Shown here piece by piece: positions 27,339-35,214 of a DNA stretch of 35,214 nt. Under the pieces are notes generated by a model. It was not told the origin of the DNA and did not search any database. It worked only from the letters and a program-made list of their open reading frames with translations. The stretch spans positions 484,302 to 519,515 of the forward strand of contig NZ_JH636445.1 of the NCBI RefSeq assembly GCF_000255705.1, in the 5' to 3' direction. Every line of letters begins with the position of its first letter. The stretch's first letter is position 1. Both the position numbers and the translations under genes were made by a program. Origin of the DNA: Zavarzinella formosa DSM 19928 (GTDB lineage: Bacteria > Planctomycetota > Planctomycetia > Gemmatales > Gemmataceae).

Positions 27339-28220
27339 TTACTTGATCGGCTTCTCGCGGCGAACCGGCAGGGCGGGGATCGGTTCGGAGATCGGCAGGC
27401 TCAAGTTGTTCCCCGGCAGGCCGCCATTCAACTGGGCTTGTTCCTTTTTCAATTCTTCTTTTTTCGGCTCGGCGGGAGGAGCAGCGGTCACACCCTGAAG
27501 CGGTTCCGTCGAAGCCCGGTAAATCCACGAGGAACCGCCCGTCCAGCGGATGCCCGAGGGTTCGGTGAGTTCGCCGTCGCCCAATCGTTCGAAATCGAGT
27601 TGCAGCGTCTTTCGTTTGATGATTTTCGTGCCGGGCATGTCGATGGGGCGTTCTTCCGTGAAGCCATTAGACAAACCGGCGATGAAGATGCTGAACTTGT
27701 TCGTCTTTGCCTTGGCGTTCTTGTCCTTGCCGATGGGATCCACGTCCGTCCAGATGGCCACGCCGGTCACCGAACGGGGGAACTGATCCTTTTTGGAAAC
27801 CGGGATGGCCGTTTCGCTGATGGTCACCGAATTCTTGATGCCAAATCGACCGGTCGGGTCTTCCCGCTTTCGGATGGCTTCCTCGACGGACGGGAGGACT
27901 TCGTCCGTGTGCCGGGTGTGCCGGTCCAGCGTGACGAGGTCGATATCCGGGACGAGAACGTGCGGCTCGTCCCGAGGGTCGAGATTGTAAACGCGATAGA
28001 TCATGTACCAAATGATCTTGGTGCCGCGACCCGGCACTTTCTCAACGATAATCCGTGGGTCTTGGAAGCGGAAATGCAGGTTCCAGACGTCTTCCTTGTC
28101 GTTCGCGGTGAGTTGCGGCTCGATCTCGCGTTCATTGAACCCGGTGCGCTGGGCTTGGCTCGCCGAGGCGAATCCCAAGCTCAACAACGTTGCCAGCGCC
28201 AAAAGGCGGATGGTCCCCAT
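27339..28220 (-). CDS. Secreted protein of unknown function
   Basis: 293 aa. The ATG at 28220 has GGGGGA upstream; the longer frame to 28244 lacks this. Signal peptide (LLALATLLSLGFASASQAQ). The mature part is rich in beta segments without cysteines or a recognised motif. It includes WNLHFRFQDPRIIVEKVPG and WYMIYRVYN near the N-terminus, and ends in a low-complexity Pro/Glu/Lys tail. It has the look of a planctomycete-specific exported protein; I cannot name a family. Divergent from the membrane protein at 28464, across a 243-base gap with two small hairpins. Confidence 0.7.
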   Translation of the reverse strand: MGTIRLLALATLLSLGFASASQAQRTGFNEREIEPQLTANDKEDVWNLHFRFQDPRIIVEKVPGRGTKIIWYMIYRVYNLDPRDEPHVLVPDIDLVTLDRHTRHTDEVLPSVEEAIRKREDPTGRFGIKNSVTISETAIPVSKKDQFPRSVTGVAIWTDVDPIGKDKNAKAKTNKFSIFIAGLSNGFTEERPIDMPGTKIIKRKTLQLDFERLGDGELTEPSGIRWTGGSSWIYRASTEPLQGVTAAPPAEPKKEELKKEQAQLNGGLPGNNLSLPISEPIPALPVRREKPIK

Positions 28221-28463
28221 GATGACGGTTCCCCCGAACGACAATCAGCTTCTGATTTGAATATCTCCCCTTGACCATACCCATCCACGATGGATGAATC
28301 AAGCGGATTTGACGTGTTCCCAAGTCGGCGAAACATCACCGGCTTGCCCAATCCATCCATCCGGCGAGGCTTTTCGCGGGATTCCCTCTGGGAAGAGAGA
28401 TGAACGTAGGTTATCCTACGGGGAGTAGTCAAATCACGCATTTTCCGCGAAAGGCATCCCGAC
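28221..28463. other. Divergent intergenic region with two small inverted repeats
   Basis: CATCCA (28282-28287) / TGGATG (28291-28296) and CGTAGG (28405-28410) / CCTACG (28415-28420). They are palindromic like operator half-sites or short RNA stems. TTGACC at 28271 and TTGACG at 28309 are -35-like but neither has a good -10 at the right distance. Confidence 0.35.
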
Positions 28464-29486
28464 ATGGTGACGCCAACAAAAACACCCTCTCCCGTCCCCA
28501 CTCCATTGGCCCCGCCGGATGAGCAGTTTTGGGAGAAGTATTCCCCCCATTACGAATTCCCGCTCTCCAGCATCGGCTCCATCGCTCTGCACGTCGCGGG
28601 GTTGATGATCTTCTTGGGCGCCCTCTACATGCTCTCGAAGATGACCCTCCCCGGCACGGAACCGGTGCCGATGCGGGAAATGATGGTTTCGAGCGAAGGT
28701 GACGGTAAGGAAGATGGGGCCCCAGGGTCTGGAGGCGGGGCGCCGATAGAGGACATTAATCATGAACGCCCGATGGACCCGACGCGTGTCATCCCGGATA
28801 AAACCCTCGACAATGTGCGGGCCGAGATCAAGGACTTTGTCCCCAACATTCCCCAAGATAAAGACTCGCCGAAGATCGAAGACCTGCCATCGTTCAAAAA
28901 ATTTGCCCAATTGAATGAAGACCTTCGCAAAGCACTAATGCAAGGGAAAGGCGGTAGCAAAGGCGCCGGGCCGGAATCGGGCCGGGCTGCAACCGAAAAT
29001 CCCGAGGTCGGCGCCGGTGGCAACAAAATCAACGGTGATCCCACCTCTTCCATAAATCGGGCCGTGCGTTGGGAACTGACCTACAAGACCGAAAGCGGCC
29101 AGGATTATGTCAAACAACTGGCGGCGATGAAGGCCACGCTTGTCATTCCCCAACCGCCCGATTTTCAGAAAACGCTGGCCTACAAGAACATCGATCAGCC
29201 ACGACCGGTCGGAGAGCCGATCAATGTTGACCAAATCAAGGGGTTGTATTTCGTCGATGACTCGGCCGACTCGGCCTCGAAAGTGGCGAGAACCCTTGGG
29301 CTGAATTTCGACCCGCCGCACTTTGTGGCTTTCTTCCCGAAAGATGTGGAAGAAGAACTGGCGGCCAAGGAACGAAACTACCGGGGCCGGAAGGAAGACC
29401 AAATCTTCTCGACCAAGTTCAAAATCCTGATCCGTGATGGAAAATACACGATACAGGTGTTGGATCAGGTTCCGGTGAAGAGATAG
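28464..29486 (+). CDS. Single-pass membrane protein with TonB-like topology, unknown function
   Basis: 340 aa. A short Pro/Thr-rich cytoplasmic N-terminus is followed by one transmembrane helix (about 36-58, SIGSIALHVAGLMIFLGALY). A long hydrophilic, Gly/Pro/Asp-rich linker follows (GDGKEDGAPGSGGGAPIED) and then a compact C-terminal domain (about 205-340) with PPHFVAFFPKDVEEEL. The layout is that of energy-transducing TonB/TolA or ExbD-like proteins, but no diagnostic C-terminal motif is seen and no exbB/exbD gene is nearby. Ends at a 25-bp-arm palindrome facing the aldose epimerase. Confidence 0.7.
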   Translation: MVTPTKTPSPVPTPLAPPDEQFWEKYSPHYEFPLSSIGSIALHVAGLMIFLGALYMLSKMTLPGTEPVPMREMMVSSEGDGKEDGAPGSGGGAPIEDINHERPMDPTRVIPDKTLDNVRAEIKDFVPNIPQDKDSPKIEDLPSFKKFAQLNEDLRKALMQGKGGSKGAGPESGRAATENPEVGAGGNKINGDPTSSINRAVRWELTYKTESGQDYVKQLAAMKATLVIPQPPDFQKTLAYKNIDQPRPVGEPINVDQIKGLYFVDDSADSASKVARTLGLNFDPPHFVAFFPKDVEEELAAKERNYRGRKEDQIFSTKFKILIRDGKYTIQVLDQVPVKR

Positions 29487-29493
29487 TCGTAAC

Positions 29494-29548
29494 GCAAGAA
29501 GGCTCCATCATTCCGACAGGCATTGTCGGAATGATGGAGCCTTCTTGC
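29494..29548. terminator. Long palindromic terminator between convergent genes
   Basis: Perfect 25-bp arms (29494-29518 and 29524-29548) with a 5-nt loop, 7 bases after the plus-strand stop and 20 bases from the minus-strand stop. No long T-run outside the stem. Confidence 0.8.
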
Positions 29549-29568
29549 TGAACATCGTGTCAATCAAC

Positions 29569-30693
29569 TCACTTGGCCGCCACACCGAAGGCGTATGTCG
29601 TCAGTTGATGGTAGGTGTCGCCCGGTTTGAGAATCGTGGCGGGGAAGGTCTTTTGGTTGGCCGAGTCTGGGTAGTGTTGGGTTTCGAGGCAGAAACCGCC
29701 GTACTGTTTGTAAAGCGTGCCTTCCTTGCCCTTCTGTTTGCCGTCGAGGAAGTTCCCCGAGTAAAACTGGATGCCGGGTTCGGTGGTCGTCACCGTCATC
29801 GTGCGGCCGCTCTTTGGTTCGGTCACGACGGCCGCCAGCCAATTCTTGCTTCGTTGCGGATTGATCACATAGTTCAAGTCATAACCGACCGGGTCGGCTT
29901 TGATTTCCTTGATGTGCTTTCCAATCTGCGTGGATGTGGTGAAGTCGAACGGCGTTCCCTTCACTGGGTCAATCTTGCCGGTCGGGATCAGCGTGTCGTC
30001 GGTCGGCGTGTAGTTGTCGGCCGCGAGCATCAAATTGTGTTCCAAGATCGTGCCGCTCTTGTGCCCGGCCAGATTGAAATAGCTGTGCTGCGTCAGGTTC
30101 ACCGGCGTTGTTTTGTCGGTTTTGGCCGAGTAATCGAATGTCACTTCGTTTTTGTCGGTCAGCGTGTAGGTCACTTCCACATCCAACTTGCCGGGGTAGC
30201 CTTCTTCGCCGTCCGGGCTGGAATAGCTCAACACCAAGGCTTGCCCGTGCGGCACTTCTTTCGGAGTCACTTTCCAAACAACCTTGTCGAACCCAACTTT
30301 GCCGCCGTGAAGGTGGTTCGGGCCGTTGTTGGTGGCCAGCGTGTATTCCTTGCCGTCGAGGGTGAACTTGCCCTTGGCGATGCGATTGCCCACCCGGCCG
30401 ATCAACGCTCCAAAATAGGGATGACCTTCCACGTATTCGGCCAGATTGGAACATCCGAGAACAATATCGGCGAGTTTGCCGTCTTTGTCCGGAACGTGCA
30501 GTTCGGTGATGATCCCGCCGTAGGAGATCACTTTCATGGTGACGCCGTTGGCGTTCACGAGGGTATATTCATCCACCACTTTGCCGTCGGCGAGTTTGCC
30601 GTATTCCTTTTTCGTGGTCCCGGCCTTCTCGGCGGCGAACGCGCCGCCCGCCATCACACTGGCGAAAACACACAGTCCAAACAAACTTTTCAT
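29569..30693 (-). CDS. galM: Exported aldose 1-epimerase (mutarotase)
   Basis: Interconverts the alpha and beta anomers of aldoses. 374 aa from ATG at 30693, which starts a signal peptide (LFGLCVFASVMAGGAFAAE). The frame is open to 30786 but the signal peptide fixes the start. Catalytic histidines are in PNHLHGG and LTQHSYFNLAG; the catalytic Glu is in FCLETQHYPDS. NRIAKGKF and IQFYSGNFLDG are also typical. Export implies action on sugars released outside the cytoplasm. Divergent from recN with 93 bases between the starts. Confidence 0.93.
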   Translation of the reverse strand: MKSLFGLCVFASVMAGGAFAAEKAGTTKKEYGKLADGKVVDEYTLVNANGVTMKVISYGGIITELHVPDKDGKLADIVLGCSNLAEYVEGHPYFGALIGRVGNRIAKGKFTLDGKEYTLATNNGPNHLHGGKVGFDKVVWKVTPKEVPHGQALVLSYSSPDGEEGYPGKLDVEVTYTLTDKNEVTFDYSAKTDKTTPVNLTQHSYFNLAGHKSGTILEHNLMLAADNYTPTDDTLIPTGKIDPVKGTPFDFTTSTQIGKHIKEIKADPVGYDLNYVINPQRSKNWLAAVVTEPKSGRTMTVTTTEPGIQFYSGNFLDGKQKGKEGTLYKQYGGFCLETQHYPDSANQKTFPATILKPGDTYHQLTTYAFGVAAK

Positions 30694-30735
30694 GGGGGTC
30701 GAACCTCTCGGAGAGTGAGAAAATGCCGCGTGGAA

Positions 30736-30744
30736 TGTTATACG
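30736..30744 (+). promoter_or_regulatory. Possible extended -10 element for recN
   Basis: TG-T-TATACG at 30736-30744 gives an extended -10; no convincing -35 hexamer lies upstream. Start of transcription would be about 30751. No LexA-type box is recognised. Confidence 0.25.
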
Positions 30745-30786
30745 AGGCCTGCCAACCTTCCCCCCGGAAACGTCGGGGACTAACAT

Positions 30787-32493
30787 GTGGGCATGCTGCG
30801 GGAACTATCCGTCCACAATTTGGCCCTGATTGAAGATGTTCGCGTGGAACTGCGCGACGGCTTTTGCGCCTGGACCGGCGAAACCGGGGCGGGCAAGTCG
30901 TTGTTGCTGGGTGCCCTCGGACTGCTCCTCGGGGAACGCGGTTCTTCCGAATTGATCCGCACCGGGGTCGATGACCTCCGCGTCACCGGGGTCTTTGAGT
31001 TGAACCGCCCGGATCTGAAAAAGGCCGTCGAGACCGTGCTGGAGATGAAACTGCCCGAGGGGGAAGTGATTGTCTCCCGGCGTCTTCAGCGAGAAGGCGG
31101 CAGCAAGTGTTATGTGAACGACGACCCGGTGTCGGTCACTCTGTTGAAAAAGCTCGGCGAAGTCTTGGTCGATGTCCACGGACAGCGGGAAAGTCATTCC
31201 CTGTTGGAACCCACCTATCAAGTACAATTGTTGGATGCCTTCGGTAAACTCGAATTGTTGCGCAAGGATTATGATTCCAAGGCCGTTGTCGTCCGGGAAC
31301 TTCGGCGTCGTCGGGCCGAGCTTTCCGGCAAGCAAGAGTCCCGGCAAAAAGAACTGTCGCTGATCCGGTTCGAGAAGGAAGAACTGGAAACCGCTCAACT
31401 CCAACCGGGCGAGCAAGCCGAACTGGAGATCGAACGTGAACGGCTGATTCACGCCCAATCCTTGCAGGAATTCACCATCGGGGCCGCCGGGCGTTTGTAC
31501 GACGAGGACGGCTCGGTGGTCGAGCAACTTGGCCGGTTGTTGAAGGAAGCCCATACATGGGCGCCAATCGACCCTGATCTCGCCGAAGTGGCGAAGCGAC
31601 TGGATGCCCTCGTCCCCGAAGTGCGGGACATTGCCGAGTCCTGCCGGGATTTGAGCGAGCGTTTCGAGGCCGACCCCGGCCGGCTGGCGGATGTGGAGAA
31701 GCGCATTCAAGCCCTTAAACGGCTGGAGGCCAAGTACCGCAAATCCATCGACGATCTGATTGCCTATCGGGATGAGCTTGATGCCCGCGAGGTGAAACTC
31801 TCCAAGGAAGAAACCGACCTCGGCGGTATCGACGGAGATTTGCAAAAAGCTCATGCGGCCATGAAATCGGCGGCCGAGACGCTGAGCAAAGGACGCCAAA
31901 AGATCGGTAAAAAGTTGGTGGGGGAAACGCAAAAGCACCTCATCAATCTCGGGATGGCCTCGGCCCGGCTGGATTGCGGCTTCGAGCCGATCAACCTCGG
32001 GGATGCGTTTGCGGGCGAGGTTCCCGTGGGGGGAGCCGACCAGTTGGAGTTCCTGCTGGCCGCCAATCCCGGCGAGCCGTTTCGGCCGCTTCGCAAGGTC
32101 GCCTCCGGCGGGGAAATGTCCCGCACGATGCTCGCTCTCAAGACGGTGCTGGCCGAACACGACCCCGTCGGCACCCTCGTCTTTGACGAAATCGACGCCA
32201 ATGTCGGCGGTCGGCTCGGGGACATCGTTGGCGAAAAACTGGCGTTGCTGGGCCAGACGCACCAAGTGATCTGCGTCACTCACCTGCCCCAAGTGGCGTG
32301 TTTCGCCGCCCATCAATGGACGATTCGCAAAAGCACAAAGGCCAAACGCACATCGACGGTGATTGCCCGTTTGGAAAGCGACGACGACCGGCTGGAAGAA
32401 CTCGCCAGCATGATGCGCGGCGACGCCAAGAGCGACACCACCCGCCAGGAAGCGGCCGAGATGCTCAAGACCGCCCGCAAAAAAGCGAAGTGA
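30787..32493 (+). CDS. recN: DNA repair protein RecN
   Basis: SMC-like ATPase of double-strand-break repair. 568 aa, full length. Walker A GETGAGKS at 31-38, coiled-coil arms in the middle (about 150-370), then the ABC signature ASGGEMSRTMLALK, Walker B TLVFDEIDANVGG and the family motif THLPQVACFA. The GTG at 30787 has GGGGA 7 nt upstream; the ATG at 30793 is an alternative that loses two residues. First of four rightward genes. Confidence 0.95.
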   Translation: MGMLRELSVHNLALIEDVRVELRDGFCAWTGETGAGKSLLLGALGLLLGERGSSELIRTGVDDLRVTGVFELNRPDLKKAVETVLEMKLPEGEVIVSRRLQREGGSKCYVNDDPVSVTLLKKLGEVLVDVHGQRESHSLLEPTYQVQLLDAFGKLELLRKDYDSKAVVVRELRRRRAELSGKQESRQKELSLIRFEKEELETAQLQPGEQAELEIERERLIHAQSLQEFTIGAAGRLYDEDGSVVEQLGRLLKEAHTWAPIDPDLAEVAKRLDALVPEVRDIAESCRDLSERFEADPGRLADVEKRIQALKRLEAKYRKSIDDLIAYRDELDAREVKLSKEETDLGGIDGDLQKAHAAMKSAAETLSKGRQKIGKKLVGETQKHLINLGMASARLDCGFEPINLGDAFAGEVPVGGADQLEFLLAANPGEPFRPLRKVASGGEMSRTMLALKTVLAEHDPVGTLVFDEIDANVGGRLGDIVGEKLALLGQTHQVICVTHLPQVACFAAHQWTIRKSTKAKRTSTVIARLESDDDRLEELASMMRGDAKSDTTRQEAAEMLKTARKKAK

Positions 32494-32585
32494 ACCATCG
32501 GAACGGTTGACGGGTCTTTGGCTTTCAATCAACCATTTTTCGAGGACTCCACACGAACGATACTCCGCCCGAAGTTGCTGAGCCG

Positions 32586-33089
32586 TTGATCGCCTGTCTG
32601 GACGTGCAATACACGGACGACCGGGTGCTGGCCGCGTGTGTCGTCTTTCGGGGTTGGAAGGCCGAGAAGCCGCTGACGGAAACCGTCGTCGCCATCGAGG
32701 GAGTGGCCGCTTACGAACCCGGCCAGTTTTACCGGCGGGAATTGCCATGCCTGCTCCGGGCGTTGGAGGGCATTTCACCGGACATCATCATTGTGGATGG
32801 CTATGTCTGGCTCGGGGGGGAAGATCATCCGGGCTTGGGGGCTCATCTTTACGAGGCATGGGGCCGCCGGGCGGTGGTGGTCGGCGTTGCCAAAACGCGA
32901 TTCCACAGTGCCACGCTGGCTGTGCCCGTCTGCCGGGGAGAAAGCCGGTCCCCGCTTTATGTGACAGCCGTCGGAATGGATGCGAACCAAGCCGCTGAAT
33001 GCGTGGCGGGCATGAATGGCCCATATCGCGTGCCCAATCTGCTCAAACGGGTTGATCAATTGTGCCGGGGCATGGTCGCTGCGTCTTGA
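32586..33089 (+). CDS. Endonuclease V-like nuclease, compact form
   Basis: Endonuclease V cuts DNA near deaminated bases (inosine). At 167 aa from TTG it is shorter than the usual 220 aa, lacking the first 30 or so residues. The presumed metal ligands are kept: Asp6 (CLDVQY), Glu52 (FYRRELPCLL), Asp71 (IIIVDGY) and an acidic residue near the end (PYRVPNLLKRVD). The strand-separating PYIP wedge is altered to AYEP (42-45). Frame is open upstream to 32511 with no ATG, GTG or TTG; GAGGA at 32542-32546 sits 6 bases before an in-frame ACG at 32553, which may be the true start. Could be a diverged relative with another substrate. Confidence 0.75.
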   Translation: MIACLDVQYTDDRVLAACVVFRGWKAEKPLTETVVAIEGVAAYEPGQFYRRELPCLLRALEGISPDIIIVDGYVWLGGEDHPGLGAHLYEAWGRRAVVVGVAKTRFHSATLAVPVCRGESRSPLYVTAVGMDANQAAECVAGMNGPYRVPNLLKRVDQLCRGMVAAS

Positions 33090-33259
33090 ATTTCATTGCC
33101 GCAAGCAGCCTCAGGTTTGTGAAAATCAACGCTCATTGCTCTTGGCCAACCCAAGCATCTTTTGACGAATGCGGACACCGACCTCCCAATCCAGTGCCTC
33201 TCATGGATAATGGGTTGAAGGTTGGTTCCCCGCAGGGCGGTCATCATCAGGAGTTGGTT

Positions 33260-33700
33260 ATGTTGTTCAAGCGAGTCCGGGCCGGGGATGAAGTGATTCT
33301 CGCCTCGCCGGACGGGGCCGCCGGGGTCGGTGGTTTCAACTATGCCATCGCCACCGTGCAGACCGTGAAAACGACAACGGTGGTCGTGGCCGGGTATCAA
33401 TTCAACATCAAGGACGGTCGCGGCCGGACAGTCCGGCATCAGATTCACCCGGCGACGCCCGAGAATCGCCGGATGTATTTGGAGGGAGATGAAAATCCGG
33501 AACCCCTTGTCGCTCTTCCGGCCACCAAGGGAGAGACGGAAACAGAAGAAAAACTCCGAAAATTGGCCCACGACGGCCTGCGCATCATCCGGGAGGAGGC
33601 CGATGCTTCCCGAAATGACGACATCACCGAATTGATCGGAGTGGAAGTCCTCGCCGCCTTCCGACGCCAATGGCGAAAACTGAACCCGGCGAAAGCCTGA
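33260..33700 (+). CDS. Small protein of unknown function
   Basis: 146 aa from ATG at 33260, chosen for its AGGAG 8 nt upstream; the frame is open back to 33062 but the upstream part looks non-coding. A beta-rich N-terminal part (FKRVRAGDEVILASPDG, VTTTVVVAGYQFNI-like strands) could be a small barrel. A basic middle part (RGRTVRHQIHPATPENRR) and a charged C-terminal helix follow. No catalytic motif is seen, and I do not recognise the family. Phage-like or nucleic-acid-binding proteins can look like this, but nothing nearby supports either. Confidence 0.6.
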   Translation: MLFKRVRAGDEVILASPDGAAGVGGFNYAIATVQTVKTTTVVVAGYQFNIKDGRGRTVRHQIHPATPENRRMYLEGDENPEPLVALPATKGETETEEKLRKLAHDGLRIIREEADASRNDDITELIGVEVLAAFRRQWRKLNPAKA

Positions 33701-33740
33701 CTGGCTCGGAGGCGGGAATTCACCAACGGAGAATCAATTC

Positions 33741-34415
33741 ATGAGTCAGGAACTTTGGACGCAAGTTGACCAATACTTCGCCGACTTGCTGTTGCCGGCC
33801 GACCCGGTCCTTGAGGCGGCGCTCAAAGCCAGCGACGATGCCGGTTTGCCGGCGATCAATGTCACTCCGAATCAGGGGAAATTGCTGCAACTGCTCGCCA
33901 AAATCCGGGGCGCCCGAACCATTCTCGAAATCGGCACCTTGGGCGGCTACAGCACAATATGGCTCGCTCGGGCGCTCCCCGCCGATGGCCGATTGATCAC
34001 GTTGGAAGTGGATGCAAAACATGCGGAAGTCGCCCGCCAAAACATCGAATTCGCCGGTCTGGCGGCCATCGTGGATATCCGGCTTGGCAAAGCCTTGGAC
34101 ACGCTTCCCCAACTGGCGGCCGAAGGGAGCGGCCCCTACGACATGTTCTTCATCGATGCTGACAAGCCAAGCAACCCGGACTACTTCAAGTGGGCGCTCA
34201 AGTTATCCCGTTCCGGAACCATCATCATCGTCGATAATGTTGTTCGCAAAGGAGCGGTCATTGATAGCGCCAATGAAGACGCCAGCGTCCAGGGTGTTCG
34301 CCGACTCATGGAGATCATGGCCGCCGAACCACGGGTCACCGCCACGGCGATCCAGACCGTGGGCGGCAAAGGCTATGATGGCTTCGCCATCGCATTGGTC
34401 AATAACAACGGTTAG
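33741..34415 (+). CDS. SAM-dependent O-methyltransferase (COMT/CCoAOMT-like)
   Basis: 224 aa. The SAM-binding EIGTLGGYSTIWLA motif is at 63-76 and the metal-binding Asp residues in FFIDADK (139 and 141) and IIIVDNV are conserved, as in the class that methylates catechol-type hydroxyls with Mg2+. The N-terminal half is helical. Methyl acceptor unknown. Start at ATG 33741 lies 40 bases downstream of the previous gene, consistent with co-transcription. Confidence 0.9.
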   Translation: MSQELWTQVDQYFADLLLPADPVLEAALKASDDAGLPAINVTPNQGKLLQLLAKIRGARTILEIGTLGGYSTIWLARALPADGRLITLEVDAKHAEVARQNIEFAGLAAIVDIRLGKALDTLPQLAAEGSGPYDMFFIDADKPSNPDYFKWALKLSRSGTIIIVDNVVRKGAVIDSANEDASVQGVRRLMEIMAAEPRVTATAIQTVGGKGYDGFAIALVNNNG

Positions 34416-34807
34416 TCAGGTCGTATTCCGGGGGGAATCTCTCATTGTCTCCCCTCTCTTCAGATCAACTCCAAATCCATCGGGTCTGCGAGTATGATGA
34501 AGTGTCATTACGCGAGGAACTTCCATGCAGTACATTGACCCGCACGAAATACCAAACTGGAACGGCAGCTAAAGTCCTTGCAGACAAGAAATTTTGGCAC
34601 ATCGTTTTCGTGGCTGGAACGGCTGAAACTGGCTATCTTTTCCACCATTTTCACCATATTCGGCCCTTGCTCGGCACTGGGTTCCCGGTAAATACGAACT
34701 TCGCGTCTGTCTTTGATTTGAACTATTCGCCTGAGAGTCACCCGCAATGAAGACACGACCTGCTCTGACTGCTACGGCCCTGGTTGCGAGTTTTGAAGTT
34801 GCGCTTT
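34416..34807. other. Gene-poor stretch of lower G+C next to an IS element
   Basis: 392 bases without a convincing gene. It is more A/T-rich by eye than the flanks. A candidate mini-ORF lies at 34525-34572. The junction with the insertion sequence must lie in roughly 34740-34800, but the terminal inverted repeat cannot be identified without the other end. Confidence 0.5.
34525..34572 (+). CDS. Candidate 15-codon ORF, possibly remnant of a gene
   Basis: ATG at 34525 has GAGGAA about 8 nt upstream and encodes MQYIDPHEIPNWNGS before TAA. A -10-like TATGAT lies at 34493-34498. Ribosome binding site and spacing are good, but length and lack of context make this weak; it may be the 5' end of a gene truncated or frameshifted near the IS insertion. 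Confidence 0.25.
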   Translation: MQYIDPHEIPNWNGS

Positions 34808-35214
34808 TTATCCGGCGGTGCGAAACTCGGCCGGGATGGCCTGCCGGAGTTTTCGTCGCAAACGCCGGATTCCGCCGGGTGTTTGCATGGCGCGGGCCAG
34901 GTATTCCAAGTCGGCCTGTTCGCTGTGGCGGCGGACCGCCAGGCAGAGGCCGTGGGTTCGCTGGTGTCGCCAGCGCTCTTTCTGCTTCGTCGTCAGGCCG
35001 GACTTGGCCAGTTGCCTCGCCCGATGCCACTCCAGCCACAGGAACGTCACCAGGACCAGCTCCAGCCATCCCTCCGTCGCCTCGAACCGGCGCAGGCGGC
35101 ATTGGGCGAAGCCCAATGTGCTTTTCAACTCCTTGAAGAACAGTTCGATCTGCCAGCGCAAATCATAAAGTTCGACCAGTTCGGCCGTCCGGAAATCCGT
35201 GCGGTTGGACATCA
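34808..35214 (-). mobile_element. IS4-family transposase, C-terminal part, cut by the window edge
   Basis: At least 134 residues of the 3' end; the gene continues past the window. The IS4 YREK signature is intact: Tyr in ELYDLRWQIELFFKELK is followed by Arg at +3, Glu at +7 and Lys at +14. It supplies the third catalytic acidic residue of the DDE site. The region before it, with the other two Asp, is outside the window. The C-terminus is basic (GIRRLRRKLRQ). The element is in the leftward orientation with its 3' end at about 34800. Confidence 0.85.

Noticed and set aside
28271-28314. TTGACC and TTGACG as -35 elements for the gene at 28464
   Set aside because: No reasonable -10 sequence at 16-18 bp from either.
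30805-32778. 657-aa frame antisense to recN
   Set aside because: Recognisable RecN motifs lie on the other strand; composition of the antisense product is that of a shadow.
34508-34756. 82-aa minus frame in the gene-poor stretch
   Set aside because: GTG start with a poor ribosome binding site, no recognisable motif; another frame covers the same bases on the plus strand.

Overview
The window looks like chromosomal DNA of a planctomycete, most likely a Gemmata-like member of the Gemmatales. This is inferred from the many exported proteins of planctomycete character, such as a giant secreted WD40 protein, a GxDLY/SGNH hydrolase and YHS/TRASH-type secreted proteins. It also rests on the high G+C, the mix of housekeeping genes in short scattered transcription units, and the long spurious antisense reading frames. 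No species is claimed. I see no tRNA, rRNA, CRISPR array or prophage.

Layout. 1-7.2 kb: an exported SGNH hydrolase (+) faces a leftward set made of an exported 21-blade WD40 protein, a secreted YHS/TRASH-domain protein and a Tat-signal ThDP enzyme of the acetolactate synthase family. 7.3-12 kb: the core of the macromolecular-synthesis operon, dnaG then rpoD, read leftward from a strong predicted sigma-70 promoter and followed by a coiled-coil zinc-ribbon protein; rpsU is not present. 12.2-17.5 kb: a secreted thioredoxin-fold protein without its cysteines, the divergent queuosine genes queC and queF, a membrane-anchored TPR-like protein, and a Sua5-type threonylcarbamoyl-AMP synthase. 17.5-22.8 kb: a TPR protein, a membrane-anchored Cys-type phosphatase with a C-terminal beta-rich domain and a polyprenyl-phosphate glycosyltransferase run rightward, and an ArnT/PMT-type membrane glycosyltransferase converges on them. 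22.9-26.8 kb: a glycolytic group of ROK glucokinase, glucose-6-phosphate isomerase and archaeal-type phosphoglycerate mutase.

26.9-30.8 kb: ribosomal protein L27 without L21, two conserved secreted or membrane proteins of unknown function that are divergently transcribed, and an exported aldose 1-epimerase. 30.8-34.4 kb: recN, an endonuclease V-like gene that may start at ACG, an unknown small protein and an O-methyltransferase. 34.4-35.2 kb: a gene-poor stretch of lower G+C, then the 3' end of an IS4-family transposase that runs off the window.

The genes are mostly housekeeping or envelope related. The best candidates for something new are the phosphatase/GT2/ArnT-like neighbourhood, which could form a lipid-linked sugar transfer pathway; the Tat-exported ThDP enzyme; and the way convergent gene pairs end. 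Some pairs end in very long perfect palindromes, while others are so tight that the terminator-like stem lies inside the opposing coding sequence. I do not see a convincing defence or mobile system apart from the IS fragment.
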